A stretch of 64,000 nt of DNA from Catelliglobosispora koreensis DSM 44566 (GCF_000379685.1 NZ_KB903292.1:1-64000), one strand, 5' to 3'; shown: positions 34,751 to 44,042, numbered from the stretch's first letter. The notes: generated by a model from the sequence alone, not told the origin. A program made the numbers and translations.

Positions 34751-34957
34751 GCACGGCACCCTACTAGCTGGAGCGCTCCCATTGCACTGGTCGCCAAGGC
34801 ACTTTATTCTGCTTTGGACAGTCGTAGCCGATTCCGGGGCTTCCGTGACTTCTGGCGGCATCTGAAGAGCCGCTACGGACTCTGACCCACCGAATTCATC
34901 CCATCATGTGGGCGTACTGGCTCAACATTAGTCCGGATAGGACGGCTAGGTCCCCGT

Positions 34958-34972
34958 ATTCATTGGATGAAT
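34958..34972. promoter_or_regulatory. 15-bp palindrome ATTCATTGGATGAAT, copy 1
   Basis: Arms ATTCAT / ATGAAT around TGG, about 110 nt before the AraF-like gene. An identical copy is at 41902-41916. Probable operator of a sugar regulator, perhaps the FadR-like protein at 43345. Confidence 0.6.
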
Positions 34973-35079
34973 CCCGGCCTTGTTATCCAGCTGTGACCTT
35001 TGCGCCCTTGTATTTCGACCACGATCCATGTTTGTTTTTGAGTGTTTACTTTGGACGATGTGCATCGATGGGAGGGATC

Positions 35080-36102
35080 ATGGGGTGGCTGCGTCACACC
35101 GCCGCTGTCTCGGCTGCGCTGGCCCTTAGCTTGACCGGGTGTCAGTCCGGAAAGGAGGAAACTCCGCCTCCGGGAGGCACGGACGGCAAGGTAAAGATCT
35201 ACTACATGCAAAAGCAGGGCACCCAGGACTACTTCCTCGGCGAAGCCAAGGGCGCCAAGGATAAAGCCGCCGCCCTCGGCATTGAACTCGTGATGGTCGA
35301 TCTCGGCAACGACACCAGCAAGACACTCGATGCCATCAACACGGCCGCCGCGCAGAAGGCCAACGGCATCATCATCGTGGTGCCCGACCCATCGGTGGGA
35401 CCGGCTGTTGTTCAGGCGGCCAAGGACAAGGGCATCCACTTGCTCACGACCGATGACCAAATCTGTGTCGACAAACCGAAACCAGCCGACTGCTCGCCCG
35501 ACAAGATTGTGCCGCGCATCGGTTTCTCCGGCACACAGATGGGCACCGAAGTAGGCAAAAAGGCGGCTGAGCTATACAAGGCCGCCGGATGGAGTCCCGC
35601 CGAGACCGCAATCATCGCGGCCTGGAAACAGGACGTGACCGTTTGCACCGACCGCGTCAAAGCAGCCCTGCCAGCCTTCAAAGCGGCTGGTGGCCCTGAC
35701 CTCAAGCTGATCGAAGTCGGCACCGACAACACGCCGCCGGACGCGCAAACCAAAGTCGCGGCAACGGTTACCGCCAACCGCGCGGTCAAGAACTGGATCG
35801 TCTGGGGTTGCAACGATGAGAACGTGACCGGTGGCGTGACCGCTCTGGAAAACGCCGGCTACAAAGTCGAGAACATCATTGGCGTTGGTATCAACGGAGA
35901 CCTGGCCTGCAAGGCATGGAGCGCTGGGAAGGCGACCGGCACGAAAGCCTCGCTGTGGCTGGCCGGGCACGAGGTTGGTTCCCTCGCGGTGCAGAGCATG
36001 TACGACAAGATTAAGAACAACAAGGATTTCGAACGCGAGGCTTACGCCAAGACGACGATGGTGACGCCGGATTCATACAAGGCGGCCGGGCTCACATGCT
36101 AG
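35080..36102 (+). CDS. Pentose (L-arabinose type) ABC transporter substrate-binding lipoprotein
   Basis: 340 residues from an ATG at 35080 giving a lipoprotein signal peptide with lipobox LTGC (Cys about 22). The body follows E. coli AraF closely in motif order: TLDAINTAAAQKANGIIIVVPDPSVG, TTDDQ, a WIVWGCNDENVTGGVTALENAG stretch and IIGVGING. It should capture L-arabinose or a similar sugar outside the membrane for the ATPase and permease encoded next. The stop overlaps the ATPase start by 7 nt. The gene name is withheld because orthology cannot be tested here. Confidence 0.85.
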   Translation: MGWLRHTAAVSAALALSLTGCQSGKEETPPPGGTDGKVKIYYMQKQGTQDYFLGEAKGAKDKAAALGIELVMVDLGNDTSKTLDAINTAAAQKANGIIIVVPDPSVGPAVVQAAKDKGIHLLTTDDQICVDKPKPADCSPDKIVPRIGFSGTQMGTEVGKKAAELYKAAGWSPAETAIIAAWKQDVTVCTDRVKAALPAFKAAGGPDLKLIEVGTDNTPPDAQTKVAATVTANRAVKNWIVWGCNDENVTGGVTALENAGYKVENIIGVGINGDLACKAWSAGKATGTKASLWLAGHEVGSLAVQSMYDKIKNNKDFEREAYAKTTMVTPDSYKAAGLTC

Positions 36103-37556
36103 GTGTGGCCCACCTGAGTAAGCGGTTTGATCCGGTCCAGGCACTCGATGATGTGACCCTGGACTTCCCGGGCGGCACGGTGACGGCGCTGCTCGGCGAG
36201 AACGGGGCCGGAAAGTCAACGCTGGTAAGGATTATCGATGGTGAGCACCTGCCCGACACCGGGCAGGTGCTCCTCGACGGTCAGCCGGTGGGGCTGCATT
36301 CACCAAGGGACGCCCGGCGCCACGGCATCCGCGTCATCCCGCAAGAACCTGAGATCGTGCCGCACGTCTCCGTCGCCGAGAATGTCTACATTGGAGCGCT
36401 GTCTAAAGGCTTTCTGTTTCATGGAGCTTCCCTGCGAAAGCGAGTGGAGCAACACATCGCCCGGCTCGGCTTTGAGCGCATGTTGCGCCCCGACACCCTC
36501 GGGCGGGATCTAACCCCGGCGCAACGTCAGCTCGTCGAGATCTTGCGGGCGCTGACCACTCCGGCGAAGGTGATCGCGTTTGACGAACCGACATCGTCAC
36601 TATCGGAGCACGAAGTCACGGCCCTCTTCACACTCATCCGGCGGCTTCGCGACGAGGGGCTGGCCATCATCTATGTCTCGCACCGGCTGGCGGAGATCTT
36701 CCAGATCGCTGACCGCATCGCCGTGCTGCGCGACGGCAAAGTCGCGGGAGTCGTCGCGGCGCAAGAGACCACTGAACGTGCTGTCGTGTCCATGATGGTC
36801 GGGCGTGACCTGACCACGATGTTCGCCCGTGACCACGTCGCGACGACCGAGCCCGTGCTTGAGGTCGATGAGGTCAACGGCATCAGCCTGACTGTCCACG
36901 CGGGCGAGGTCGTCGCCTTGGCGGGCCTCGTCGGTGCGGGCCGGTCGGAATTCTGCCGTGCCTTAGCCGGAGACCTTCCGATCCGGGGCGGAAGCATCAA
37001 AGTGGACGGACAGCCGGTCACCATCAAGCACCCATGGCACGCGATCCGCGCCGGGATCGTCTACGCCCCCGAGGAACGCAAAGCTCAAGCCCTCCTGCTC
37101 GGGCGGCCGGTGCGTGACAACATCGTGCTCGCGGTGCTCAACCGGTTGCGGCGCTGGCGATTCGTGCGGCGCCGGGACGAAAGCGAGCTGGCCCGTCATT
37201 TCGTGAACCGCCTCAACGTGCGCACACCCACGGTCGGCCAGTTGGTCAGCAAACTGTCGGGCGGCAATCAGCAAAAGGTGGTCCTCGCGCGCTGGCTCGC
37301 CCGGCAACCGCGGCTGCTGATCCTCGACGAACCCACTCGCGGCATCGATGTGGGGGCGAAAGCCGAGATCTACCAGATCATCGCAGGGCTCGCCCGCGAC
37401 GGCATGGGCATCCTGGTCGTCTCGTCGGAACTGCCCGAAGTGCTCGGCCTCGCTGACCGGATCGCCGTCATGAAGGACGGCCGCGTCACGGGTGTCCTTG
37501 GCCGGGCCGAAGCGAGTGAAGAAGCCATCCTCAGCCTCGCGATGGGGGAATCGTGA
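36096..37556 (+). CDS. Sugar ABC transporter ATPase, two-cassette (AraG/RbsA type)
   Basis: 486 residues. First cassette: Walker A GENGAGKST (about 33), signature LTPAQRQLVEIL, Walker B VIAFDEPTSSLSEHE. Second cassette: degenerate Walker A ALAGLVGAGRSE, signature SKLSGGNQQKVVLARWL, Walker B LLILDEPTRGIDVGAK. The degenerate second Walker A is normal for this CUT2 family. It powers uptake with the preceding binding protein and the following permease. Coupled by overlaps at both ends. Confidence 0.92.
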   Translation: MLGVAHLSKRFDPVQALDDVTLDFPGGTVTALLGENGAGKSTLVRIIDGEHLPDTGQVLLDGQPVGLHSPRDARRHGIRVIPQEPEIVPHVSVAENVYIGALSKGFLFHGASLRKRVEQHIARLGFERMLRPDTLGRDLTPAQRQLVEILRALTTPAKVIAFDEPTSSLSEHEVTALFTLIRRLRDEGLAIIYVSHRLAEIFQIADRIAVLRDGKVAGVVAAQETTERAVVSMMVGRDLTTMFARDHVATTEPVLEVDEVNGISLTVHAGEVVALAGLVGAGRSEFCRALAGDLPIRGGSIKVDGQPVTIKHPWHAIRAGIVYAPEERKAQALLLGRPVRDNIVLAVLNRLRRWRFVRRRDESELARHFVNRLNVRTPTVGQLVSKLSGGNQQKVVLARWLARQPRLLILDEPTRGIDVGAKAEIYQIIAGLARDGMGILVVSSELPEVLGLADRIAVMKDGRVTGVLGRAEASEEAILSLAMGES

Positions 37557-38521
37557 ACCGCGTCCAGAACCTCAGCCTCATCGGCGCGCTCGCGGGGGTG
37601 CTAGCCGTCTTCGGCATCCTCAACGACCAGTATCTGTCGCTGAGCAACCTTGCCGTCATCGGCCAGGCCGTCACCATCGCCGGATTGCTCGCCGTCGTGC
37701 AGACCGCCGTCATCATCTGTGGCGGCATCGACATTTCCGTTGGCTCCCAAGCGGGTTTAGCGGCCGTTGTTAGTTCCATGGTGTTCGCGTGGACCGGTGA
37801 CGGACTGGCCAACGGCAACGCGTTCGCCGCCATCGGCGTTGCCATCGTGGTTGGCGCGGCAGGCGGGGTCGTGAATGGAGTGATCATCGTCTATGGGCGG
37901 GTGAACGCGATCATCGCCACGCTAGCCATGCTCGCCGCCTACAAGGGCATCGCGCAGCTCATTTCAGGTGGGCGGGCACAGGGGTATCTGCTGACTAATG
38001 ACTTGTTCATCTTCATCGCGCGGGGGAGCGTTCTCGGAGTACCAGCGATGATTTGGATTCTTGGCATTGTCGCGCTCTTGGTGCATCTGTTGCTGAAAAC
38101 GACGGACATCGGCCGCAACATGTATGCCATTGGCGGCAACGCCGTCGCGGCCCGTCTCGCTGGCATTAACATCAACAAATACATCATCTCGGTGTACATG
38201 CTCGTTGGTGCCGTGGCTGCTTTGGCGGGCATCATCTTGGCCGCGCGCAGCACGGCCGGTCATCCCACCGCCGGGTCCGAGGGCCTGGAATTGAAGGCGA
38301 TCACCGCCGCGTTCCTGGGCGGCTGCGCGATCGCCGGGGGCAAAGGAAGCATCGGGGGTACGCTGTTAGCCGTCACCCTGTTGGGAGCGCTAGAAATCGG
38401 GCTGACCGTCGTTGGCGTGAACCCGTTCTGGCAAAACGTCGCCCAGGGCGCCTTGCTCGTCGTGGCTGTCGTGATTCAGCAGCGGCGCACGGGAGACCGG
38501 GCGGTCGGCTTGCCCGGTTAG
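37553..38521 (+). CDS. Sugar ABC transporter permease (AraH/RbsC type)
   Basis: 322 residues, GTG start overlapping the ATPase stop by 4 nt. Eight to ten hydrophobic helices. GGIDISVGSQAGLAAVVSSMV and GNAVAARLAGININKYIISVYMLVGAVAALAGIILAAR are the BPD_transp_2 signatures. It forms the channel of the CUT2 importer. Convergent with the L-rhamnose mutarotase gene; their ends overlap by 4 nt. Confidence 0.9.
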   Translation: MNRVQNLSLIGALAGVLAVFGILNDQYLSLSNLAVIGQAVTIAGLLAVVQTAVIICGGIDISVGSQAGLAAVVSSMVFAWTGDGLANGNAFAAIGVAIVVGAAGGVVNGVIIVYGRVNAIIATLAMLAAYKGIAQLISGGRAQGYLLTNDLFIFIARGSVLGVPAMIWILGIVALLVHLLLKTTDIGRNMYAIGGNAVAARLAGININKYIISVYMLVGAVAALAGIILAARSTAGHPTAGSEGLELKAITAAFLGGCAIAGGKGSIGGTLLAVTLLGALEIGLTVVGVNPFWQNVAQGALLVVAVVIQQRRTGDRAVGLPG

Positions 38522-38829
38522 GGAAGCGACCAGACGTGTTTGATCCCCGAGTCGCTGCCAGAGTAGTCATCTTCGACCTCGAGCAGCTCGGCCATCTTCG
38601 CCTGCCACGGGATGTTGGCCGGGTGGTCACGCAATGCGGCCCGCATCGCTTGGTAATCCTCGACTTCGACAAGGTGGAACAGATCGCGCCCGTCCCGCCA
38701 GATCCGCCACGAGCGCACGCCGGCCTCGCGCAGCGCCACGTCGAGGCCGGCGGGGATGACAGCGTGTTCGCGGTCGTAGCCGGCTTCCTTGCCGGGCTTG
38801 AGTTTCGTGTGCAGGGCGATGGTTTGCAT
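38518..38829 (-). CDS. rhaM: L-rhamnose mutarotase
   Basis: 103 residues. It matches the RhaM family over its length: LHTKLKPGKEAGYDREHAVIPAGLDVALREAGVRSW (by position 5-40, with active-site His about 22), then WRDGRDLFHLVEVEDYQAM and a C-terminal HVWSLP. It interconverts alpha and beta anomers of L-rhamnose; relatives also act on L-fucose-type sugars. Last gene of the importer operon that begins at 41829 (7-nt gap to the permease). Confidence 0.88.
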   Translation of the reverse strand: MQTIALHTKLKPGKEAGYDREHAVIPAGLDVALREAGVRSWRIWRDGRDLFHLVEVEDYQAMRAALRDHPANIPWQAKMAELLEVEDDYSGSDSGIKHVWSLP

Positions 38830-38836
38830 GGTGCGT

Positions 38837-39658
38837 CTAGCCTTTCGTCGCGCCGCCGGTCAGTCCTTTGACGAACTGCTTTTGTAGCAAGAGGAAGAAC
38901 AGGAGCACAGGCAAGGTCGCCAGGAACATGAAGGCGAACAGCGAGCCGAAGTCCTGCTGGTATTGCCCGATCGAGCGGTAGATGCCGGTTGTGATCGTCG
39001 TGCCCGTGCCCGGGCCGAGGATGATGAGCGGGTTGAGGAAGTCGTTCCAAATCCACACGCCGAGGAAGATGAGCACACTCGCGGTCGCGGGCCGCAACAG
39101 CGGGAAGACGATGCGCCAGAACACCTGCATCCGCCCCGCGCCGTCGAGTGCGGCCGACTCCTCAAGTTCGATGGGGATCGAGCGCACGAAACCGGCGAAC
39201 ACGAACACGCCGAAGGGCACGTAATAGCCTACGTTGAAGAGCACGAGCCCGACGAGCCGTGTCTGCGGCGTTTCCATCAACTGCAGGAACCGCAGCACAT
39301 CGACGACGGGCTTCAGGATGACTTGCGGCGGAATCATCAGCCCCGAAAGCAGAAGCAGCGTCAGGGCTTTCGACCACAGCCCGGGTGTCCGCGCCAGGTA
39401 GTGACCCAGCATCGCCGACAAGACGGTCAGCACGATGATCGACAGGGAAGTCACCATGATGCTGTTCGTCAGGCTGACCCAGAACAAGTTGTCAGTTCTG
39501 CTGAGCACAGCGTCAAGGTTTGCCAGCGTTGGCGGGATCGGCAGCGAGGCTGGTTCAGGAGCGATGCGATCGCCGCGTTTGAACACGTTGACCAAGGTCA
39601 TATAAAGTGGCACGAAGAAGACGGCGCCGATCGCCAAGGCCAAGAGTTTGCGTCTCAT
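38837..39658 (-). CDS. CUT1 sugar ABC permease (MalG-like)
   Basis: 273 residues, six membrane helices. The EAA loop reads ELEESAALDGAGRMQVFWRIVFPLLRPA with the conserved Gly. Second permease of the importer, with a 4-nt overlap with the preceding permease gene. Together with 39655-41829 it should import an oligosaccharide or deoxy-sugar. The ATPase is not in the cluster; such systems often use a shared MsiK-type ATPase. Confidence 0.9.
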   Translation of the reverse strand: MRRKLLALAIGAVFFVPLYMTLVNVFKRGDRIAPEPASLPIPPTLANLDAVLSRTDNLFWVSLTNSIMVTSLSIIVLTVLSAMLGHYLARTPGLWSKALTLLLLSGLMIPPQVILKPVVDVLRFLQLMETPQTRLVGLVLFNVGYYVPFGVFVFAGFVRSIPIELEESAALDGAGRMQVFWRIVFPLLRPATASVLIFLGVWIWNDFLNPLIILGPGTGTTITTGIYRSIGQYQQDFGSLFAFMFLATLPVLLFFLLLQKQFVKGLTGGATKG

Positions 39659-40527
39659 AGGTCCACCTCGCGGCGCTGCAACAGTTTCAAGGCGACGGCT
39701 GAGGCGGTCGCGATGATGAGCAGCATGACGATCGCCTCCGCTGAGGCGTATCCAGGGCGGTTGGCCACGAAGGCTTCCTCCAGCACGAGATAGGCGATGG
39801 TCGCCGTGGTGCCGGTGCCCGGGCCGCCGCGCGTGATGATCTGCACGTGGTCAAAGACTTTGAAGGCCGTGATGAGCAGGATCACGGTGTTGACGGTCAG
39901 CGCGGGGGCGATCATCGGCCAAGTCACACGCCAGAACCGGCGAAACGGCCCAGCGCCGTCGATAGCCGCGGCTTCAAGCAGTTCAGCTGGTACTCCTTGG
40001 AGCCCAGCCAAATACACGACCACGCAAAACCCCAGCATCTGCCAGGACAAGATGCCTCCGAGACTGTAGAGCGCGTAGTCCGGATCGGACAGCCAGCCCG
40101 GCGGATCGCTGACACCCACCGCGCGCAGCGTCTGGTTCAGCAAGCCCTCGCTGTCGAGCAGCCGCGTCCAGATAATGCTCACGACGACCGAGCTGAGCAC
40201 GACGGGCACGAAGAAGACACTCCGCAAAGCGTTGTAGACCCAGCCTTTGCGATCCAGGAGCACAGCGATCGCGAGCCCGAGCGCGTTGGGCACGATGACC
40301 ACGATCACGGTCAGGATCGTGGTCACGCGCAGCGAGGTCAGGAACTCCTCATCGGAGAAAAGGAGCGAGTAGTTCCGCAGCCCGACGAATTTGGTGGGCG
40401 GGTTGAACGGGTTGTAGTTGGTCAGGCTGTAGCCGAAGCTCACGATGATGGGCAACAGCACCAGTGCGCTGTATATCGCGACCCCCGGTCCGCCGAACGA
40501 CAAGAAGTGCGTGAATCTGCGCCGCAC
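39655..40527 (-). CDS. CUT1 sugar ABC permease (MalF-like)
   Basis: 290 residues, GTG start with GAGGAGG upstream. Six helices and the EAA loop ELLEAAAIDGAGPFRRFWRVTWPMIAPA. It pairs with the MalG-like permease. 21 nt after the binding protein gene. Confidence 0.9.
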   Translation of the reverse strand: MRRRFTHFLSFGGPGVAIYSALVLLPIIVSFGYSLTNYNPFNPPTKFVGLRNYSLLFSDEEFLTSLRVTTILTVIVVIVPNALGLAIAVLLDRKGWVYNALRSVFFVPVVLSSVVVSIIWTRLLDSEGLLNQTLRAVGVSDPPGWLSDPDYALYSLGGILSWQMLGFCVVVYLAGLQGVPAELLEAAAIDGAGPFRRFWRVTWPMIAPALTVNTVILLITAFKVFDHVQIITRGGPGTGTTATIAYLVLEEAFVANRPGYASAEAIVMLLIIATASAVALKLLQRREVDL

Positions 40528-40548
40528 GGCGGACCTCCTCGTCTGGCC

Positions 40549-41829
40549 TCAGCCGGCGGCTTTCTGCCATTCGCTGTCTAGGAACGAGCACACCTGATCC
40601 GGATTCTTCTGGCCTGACACGAGGTCTACAAGAGACGAATCCAGCTTGGCGCCGACGCCGGCAAGCATGCCGTCGTCGCCCGCTTCAAAGCCCATCGAGG
40701 CGACTATCGCCTTGGCGGCCACGCCCTTGGCGTAAAGGTCGTAGCCAGCCTTGTAGTGCGCGCCCACGTCAGATGGTGGCGTGTAGCCTTTCACCGCGAT
40801 GAACAGACCGTCTGCTTTGGACGCGTTGTCCATGTTGGTCTTGTCGAGCTGGAAAGCGAGGGCGAAGGTGCGGGCCGCCTCAAGGTTCTTGGCCTTGGCG
40901 CTAACGAGCAGCCCGCCACCGGTGAAGGCGGGGACCACCATCTTGCCGTCGTCAGACGGCCAGTTGAACTGACCCACTTCGAACGCGGGCTTCTTGCTGT
41001 CCAGTTCGCCAGCGAACCAGTTGCCCATCGGGTAGATAGCGCCCTTGCCGTCGAGGAAGGCTTGCTGCGTCGCGGCATAGTCGCGCGAGACATCGGCCTT
41101 GTTCACATAGCCCTTGGTGGCGAGATCGGCCAGCTTGCCCGCGGCCTTCTTGAACGGGGCGTCGCAGAACTTCACTTTGCCCGCGCGGCGGTCGGCTATC
41201 CACTTTGGATTCGCGCTGTAGACATCAGTGCCGGCTATGCCAGCGAAGAACACGCCCAGGTTGTCGTGCACGCCACCGGTGACGAACGGCTGAATGCCCT
41301 TAGCCTTAAGCTTTTCCGCCGCTGTGAGTAGATCGGCGTAGGTCTTGGGTTCCGAGGTGATGCCAGCGTCAGCGAACAGCTTCTTGTTGTAGTAGACGAT
41401 CGGGATCGTCTGCGTGTTGGCGGGAAGCTGGTAGACCCTTCCCTTTACGGCGCCGTTGCTGGGGAACTCGAAGTCCTTGAGCTCCTCGGGCGTCCACGCG
41501 TAAAGCTCGCCCGCCTCAGCGAAGCCGACCGGCGACACAGCGATCATCACGTCGGGGAACTGAGAAGTCGACAACAACTGCTTGGCATATTTGGTGCGGT
41601 CCTGGTCAGGCGAGACCACCTTGTTCACCTTGATGCCGGGGTGCTTGTCCGTCACCCGCTTGATCGCGGCATCCCAGTATGCCGGGGTGAGGTTGGGCGT
41701 CTCGAAGACGAGGAACGTGATCTCTTTAGTCCCTGAACTTGAGTCAGGTTCCGTGGTGGTGCAAGCGGCCAATCCAGTGGCGCTAAGTAAAACCAGAGCC
41801 AGAGCGGCCGTAAACAGTCTGGTCTTCAT
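40549..41829 (-). CDS. CUT1 extracellular solute-binding lipoprotein
   Basis: 426 residues. Lipoprotein signal with LAAC lipobox (Cys about 23). Family-1 binding-protein features: AYWDAAIKRVTDKHPGIKVNKV near the start, YYNKKLFADAGI and a GGGLLVSAKAKNLEAARTFALAF stretch. First gene of the operon ending with rhaM, so the ligand may be L-rhamnose, L-fucose or a rhamnogalacturonan fragment. Upstream lie an AGATCGGAT motif (41838) and the 15-bp palindrome (41902). Confidence 0.88.
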   Translation of the reverse strand: MKTRLFTAALALVLLSATGLAACTTTEPDSSSGTKEITFLVFETPNLTPAYWDAAIKRVTDKHPGIKVNKVVSPDQDRTKYAKQLLSTSQFPDVMIAVSPVGFAEAGELYAWTPEELKDFEFPSNGAVKGRVYQLPANTQTIPIVYYNKKLFADAGITSEPKTYADLLTAAEKLKAKGIQPFVTGGVHDNLGVFFAGIAGTDVYSANPKWIADRRAGKVKFCDAPFKKAAGKLADLATKGYVNKADVSRDYAATQQAFLDGKGAIYPMGNWFAGELDSKKPAFEVGQFNWPSDDGKMVVPAFTGGGLLVSAKAKNLEAARTFALAFQLDKTNMDNASKADGLFIAVKGYTPPSDVGAHYKAGYDLYAKGVAAKAIVASMGFEAGDDGMLAGVGAKLDSSLVDLVSGQKNPDQVCSFLDSEWQKAAG

Positions 41830-41837
41830 TGGAGCAT

Positions 41838-41847
41838 TAGATCGGAT
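41838..41847. promoter_or_regulatory. TAGATCGGAT motif, copy 1
   Basis: Ten bases just upstream of the binding-protein start. Same motif at 49241-49250 and, inverted, at 49319-49327. Possible regulator site shared by importer and glycosidase promoters. Confidence 0.4.
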
Positions 41848-41890
41848 GTTTCAGGAGTGAGTCAAGGGTGTAACCGTCCAATATGGGCCT

Positions 41891-43207
41891 TCAGCGTGCC
41901 GATTCATTGGATGAATTTGTCCAAGCTGGACCAGAGGGGAACGCATAAGCAGCCAGTGACTCTGGGCGCATCTGTGCGGAGAAGCCCGGTGCCTGGGGAA
42001 CAATATATCGCCCATCGCTAATGGATACCGGATCGGCGAAGTGCTCGTGCAGGTGATCGACGTATTCCAGGGTGCGGTCCTCAAGCGAGCCGGACACGGC
42101 GATGTAGTCGAACATCGCGAGGTGCTGCACGAGTTCACACAGACCAACCCCGCCCGCGTGTGGGCACACCGGCACGCCAAACTTGGCTGCTAGCAACAGG
42201 ATCGCGACGTTCTCGGTGACTCCCGCGACCCGGCACGCGTCGATTTGCAGCACGTCGATCGCGCCAGCCTGCAACAGTTGCTTGAACACGACCCGGTTAG
42301 CGGCGTGTTCCCCGGTGGCGACCTTGATCGGGGCGACGGCTTTGCGGATGACGGCGTGCCCGAGGACATCGTCGGGATTGGTCGGTTCCTCGATCCACCA
42401 AGGGTCGTAGCCCGCCAGCGCCTTGGTCCAGGTGATCGCCTCCTGCACGCCCCACCGCTGGTTGGCGTCGATCGCGATGCGGACGTCGGGGCCGACCGCC
42501 ATCCGTGCGGCCCGCAACCGCCGCAGATCGTCTTCGAGATTCGCCCCGACCTTGAGCTTGATTTGCCGGAACCCTTCGCTGACCGCCAGCCGCGACAGTC
42601 TGATCACGGTTTCGTCGTCGTAGCCGAGCCAGCCTGGGGAAGTCGCATAGGCGGGGTAGCCCTTGTCCGCCAAGTGCGCCATGCGCTCGGCGCGCCCGCC
42701 CTCGGCCGCCTTAAGCAGGTCAAGCGCTTCAGCGTGGCTTAGCGCGTCCTCTATATACCGCCAGTCGACGAGATCGGCGATCTGCTCCGGCGACATGTCA
42801 GATAGCAAGCGCCACACCGGAATTCCGGCCCGGCGCCCAACCAGGTCCCACATCGCGTTGATGATCGCCGCGCAAGCCATGTGCATCGCGCCCTTTTCTG
42901 GCCCGAGCCAGCGCAACTGTGAATCGTGCGTGAGGCGCCGGCCAAACTCGCCGAGGTCGGCCGCGACCTCGTCAAGGTCCACTCCGGTCAGATAAGGCGC
43001 CAATGCCCTGATGGCCGCGCACACCACTTCGTTGCCCCGGCCGATGGTGAAGGCGAACCCATGTCCCTCAAGGTCTTCAGCGGATGTGCGCAAGACGACG
43101 TAAGCAGCAGAGTAATCCGGATCTTTATGCATGGCGTCAGAGCCGTGAAAACCCGAAGACGTAGGGAATCTGACGTCGTGACACTCAATCCCAACGATGT
43201 GTGGCAT
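41891..43207 (-). CDS. fucD: L-fuconate dehydratase (enolase superfamily)
   Basis: 438 residues. It resembles characterised L-fuconate dehydratase along the whole chain: [14 protein letters not shown] near the start, [16 protein letters not shown], and [12 protein letters not shown]. Catalytic Lys217-Leu-Lys219, metal ligands Asp247, Glu273 and Glu300, and His350 are all present at the family spacing. It removes water from L-fuconate to give 2-keto-3-deoxy-L-fuconate in the cytosol, part of the non-phosphorylative L-fucose pathway. The lactonase and later enzymes are not in the window. Divergent from the FadR-like regulator; 61 nt from the importer operon. Confidence 0.9.
   Translation of the reverse strand: MPHIVGIECHDVRFPTSSGFHGSDAMHKDPDYSAAYVVLRTSAEDLEGHGFAFTIGRGNEVVCAAIRALAPYLTGVDLDEVAADLGEFGRRLTHDSQLRWLGPEKGAMHMACAAIINAMWDLVGRRAGIPVWRLLSDMSPEQIADLVDWRYIEDALSHAEALDLLKAAEGGRAERMAHLADKGYPAYATSPGWLGYDDETVIRLSRLAVSEGFRQIKLKVGANLEDDLRRLRAARMAVGPDVRIAIDANQRWGVQEAITWTKALAGYDPWWIEEPTNPDDVLGHAVIRKAVAPIKVATGEHAANRVVFKQLLQAGAIDVLQIDACRVAGVTENVAILLLAAKFGVPVCPHAGGVGLCELVQHLAMFDYIAVSGSLEDRTLEYVDHLHEHFADPVSISDGRYIVPQAPGFSAQMRPESLAAYAFPSGPAWTNSSNESAR
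41902..41916. promoter_or_regulatory. 15-bp palindrome ATTCATTGGATGAAT, copy 2
   Basis: Identical to 34958-34972. It lies within the last codons of fucD, 73 nt before the binding-protein gene on the minus strand, so it likely controls that operon. Confidence 0.6.
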
Positions 43208-43344
43208 GGGCTGAACATCCTATGTCTCTGAGTCGCGAATCAGGATGGCTGTTGGTATAGCGCGAGAACAGGAAAAGAGATTTCCAATCAAGGAATCAGA
43301 CATCCAATGTATATGACAGAGCCAACCTCGCCTATCCTTTGCCC
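43208..43344. promoter_or_regulatory. Divergent promoter region fucD / FadR-like gene
   Basis: AT-rich. It contains ACATCCAATGT (43300-43310), a palindrome sharing the core CATCCAATG with the 15-bp sites, and a GATTTCC...GGAATC inverted pair around 43280-43297. Both could be autoregulatory sites. Confidence 0.5.
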
Positions 43345-44016
43345 ATGGCGCTTACAGACGAGGCGATCGAGCGGATCAAAGAGATGATCGTCAAGGGTGA
43401 ACTGCGCCCTGGCGACCGGCTCCCCAAAGAGGTTGACCTCGCCGAACGTCTCGGGTTGTCCCGCAATTCCTTGCGTGAGGCGGTGAAAGCCCTCTCTCTG
43501 ATCCGGGTGCTCGACGTCCGCCAAGGTGACGGCACCTATGTCACCAGCCTGCAGCCCGAGGTGCTGCTCGACACCGTTGGTTTCGTGCTCGACTTCCATC
43601 GCGACGACAGCGTGCTTGCCCTGCTTGAGGTCCGGCGCATCCTGGAACCAGCAGCCACCGCGATGGCCGCCCAGCACATGACCGACGCTGAGATCGTCCA
43701 ATTAGGAGAGCTGCTGGTCTCCATGGAGAACGCCAAAGACCTCAATCAAATGATCGAGACCGACCTGGAGTTCCACCGCCGGATCGCCGTCGGGTCCGGC
43801 AACCCTGTGCTCGCCTCACTTATCGACAGCCTTTCAGCACCGACTTTGCGCGCACGGATCTGGCGTGGGCTCACCGAGGAAGGCGCCACCGACCGCACCC
43901 AAGAGCAGCACCGCGCCATCCACCAAGCCCTCGCCTCACGGCAAGCCGAGGTCGCCCGCTCCTGGGCCGCCGTGCACGTCGCCGGTGTCGAAGACTGGCT
44001 GCGCCGCGCGCTGTAG
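43345..44016 (+). CDS. FadR/GntR-type regulator with FCD domain
   Basis: 223 residues from the ATG at 43345 (an in-frame TTG is two codons earlier). Winged HTH: LRPGDRLPKEVDLAERLGLSRNSLREAVKALSLI (by position about 18-51) followed by VRQGDGTYV. The C-terminal FCD all-helical ligand domain has EVRRILEPAATAMAAQH and the metal/ligand His in DLEFHRRIAVGSGNPVL and EQHRAI. FCD regulators usually sense sugar acids, which fits L-fuconate or its product. It probably binds the CATCCAATG-type palindromes. No ribosome-binding site is visible, so the mRNA may be leaderless. Confidence 0.85.
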   Translation: MALTDEAIERIKEMIVKGELRPGDRLPKEVDLAERLGLSRNSLREAVKALSLIRVLDVRQGDGTYVTSLQPEVLLDTVGFVLDFHRDDSVLALLEVRRILEPAATAMAAQHMTDAEIVQLGELLVSMENAKDLNQMIETDLEFHRRIAVGSGNPVLASLIDSLSAPTLRARIWRGLTEEGATDRTQEQHRAIHQALASRQAEVARSWAAVHVAGVEDWLRRAL

Positions 44017-44042
44017 CCTCGCGCGCGGCGCCCCAGGCCACG

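Noticed and set aside
41891-43207. L-rhamnonate or galactonate dehydratase instead of L-fuconate dehydratase
   Set aside because: The [11 protein letters not shown] and SPGWLGY segments and the exact spacing of Lys219/Asp247/Glu273/Glu300/His350 fit L-fuconate dehydratase best, despite the adjacent rhamnose mutarotase.
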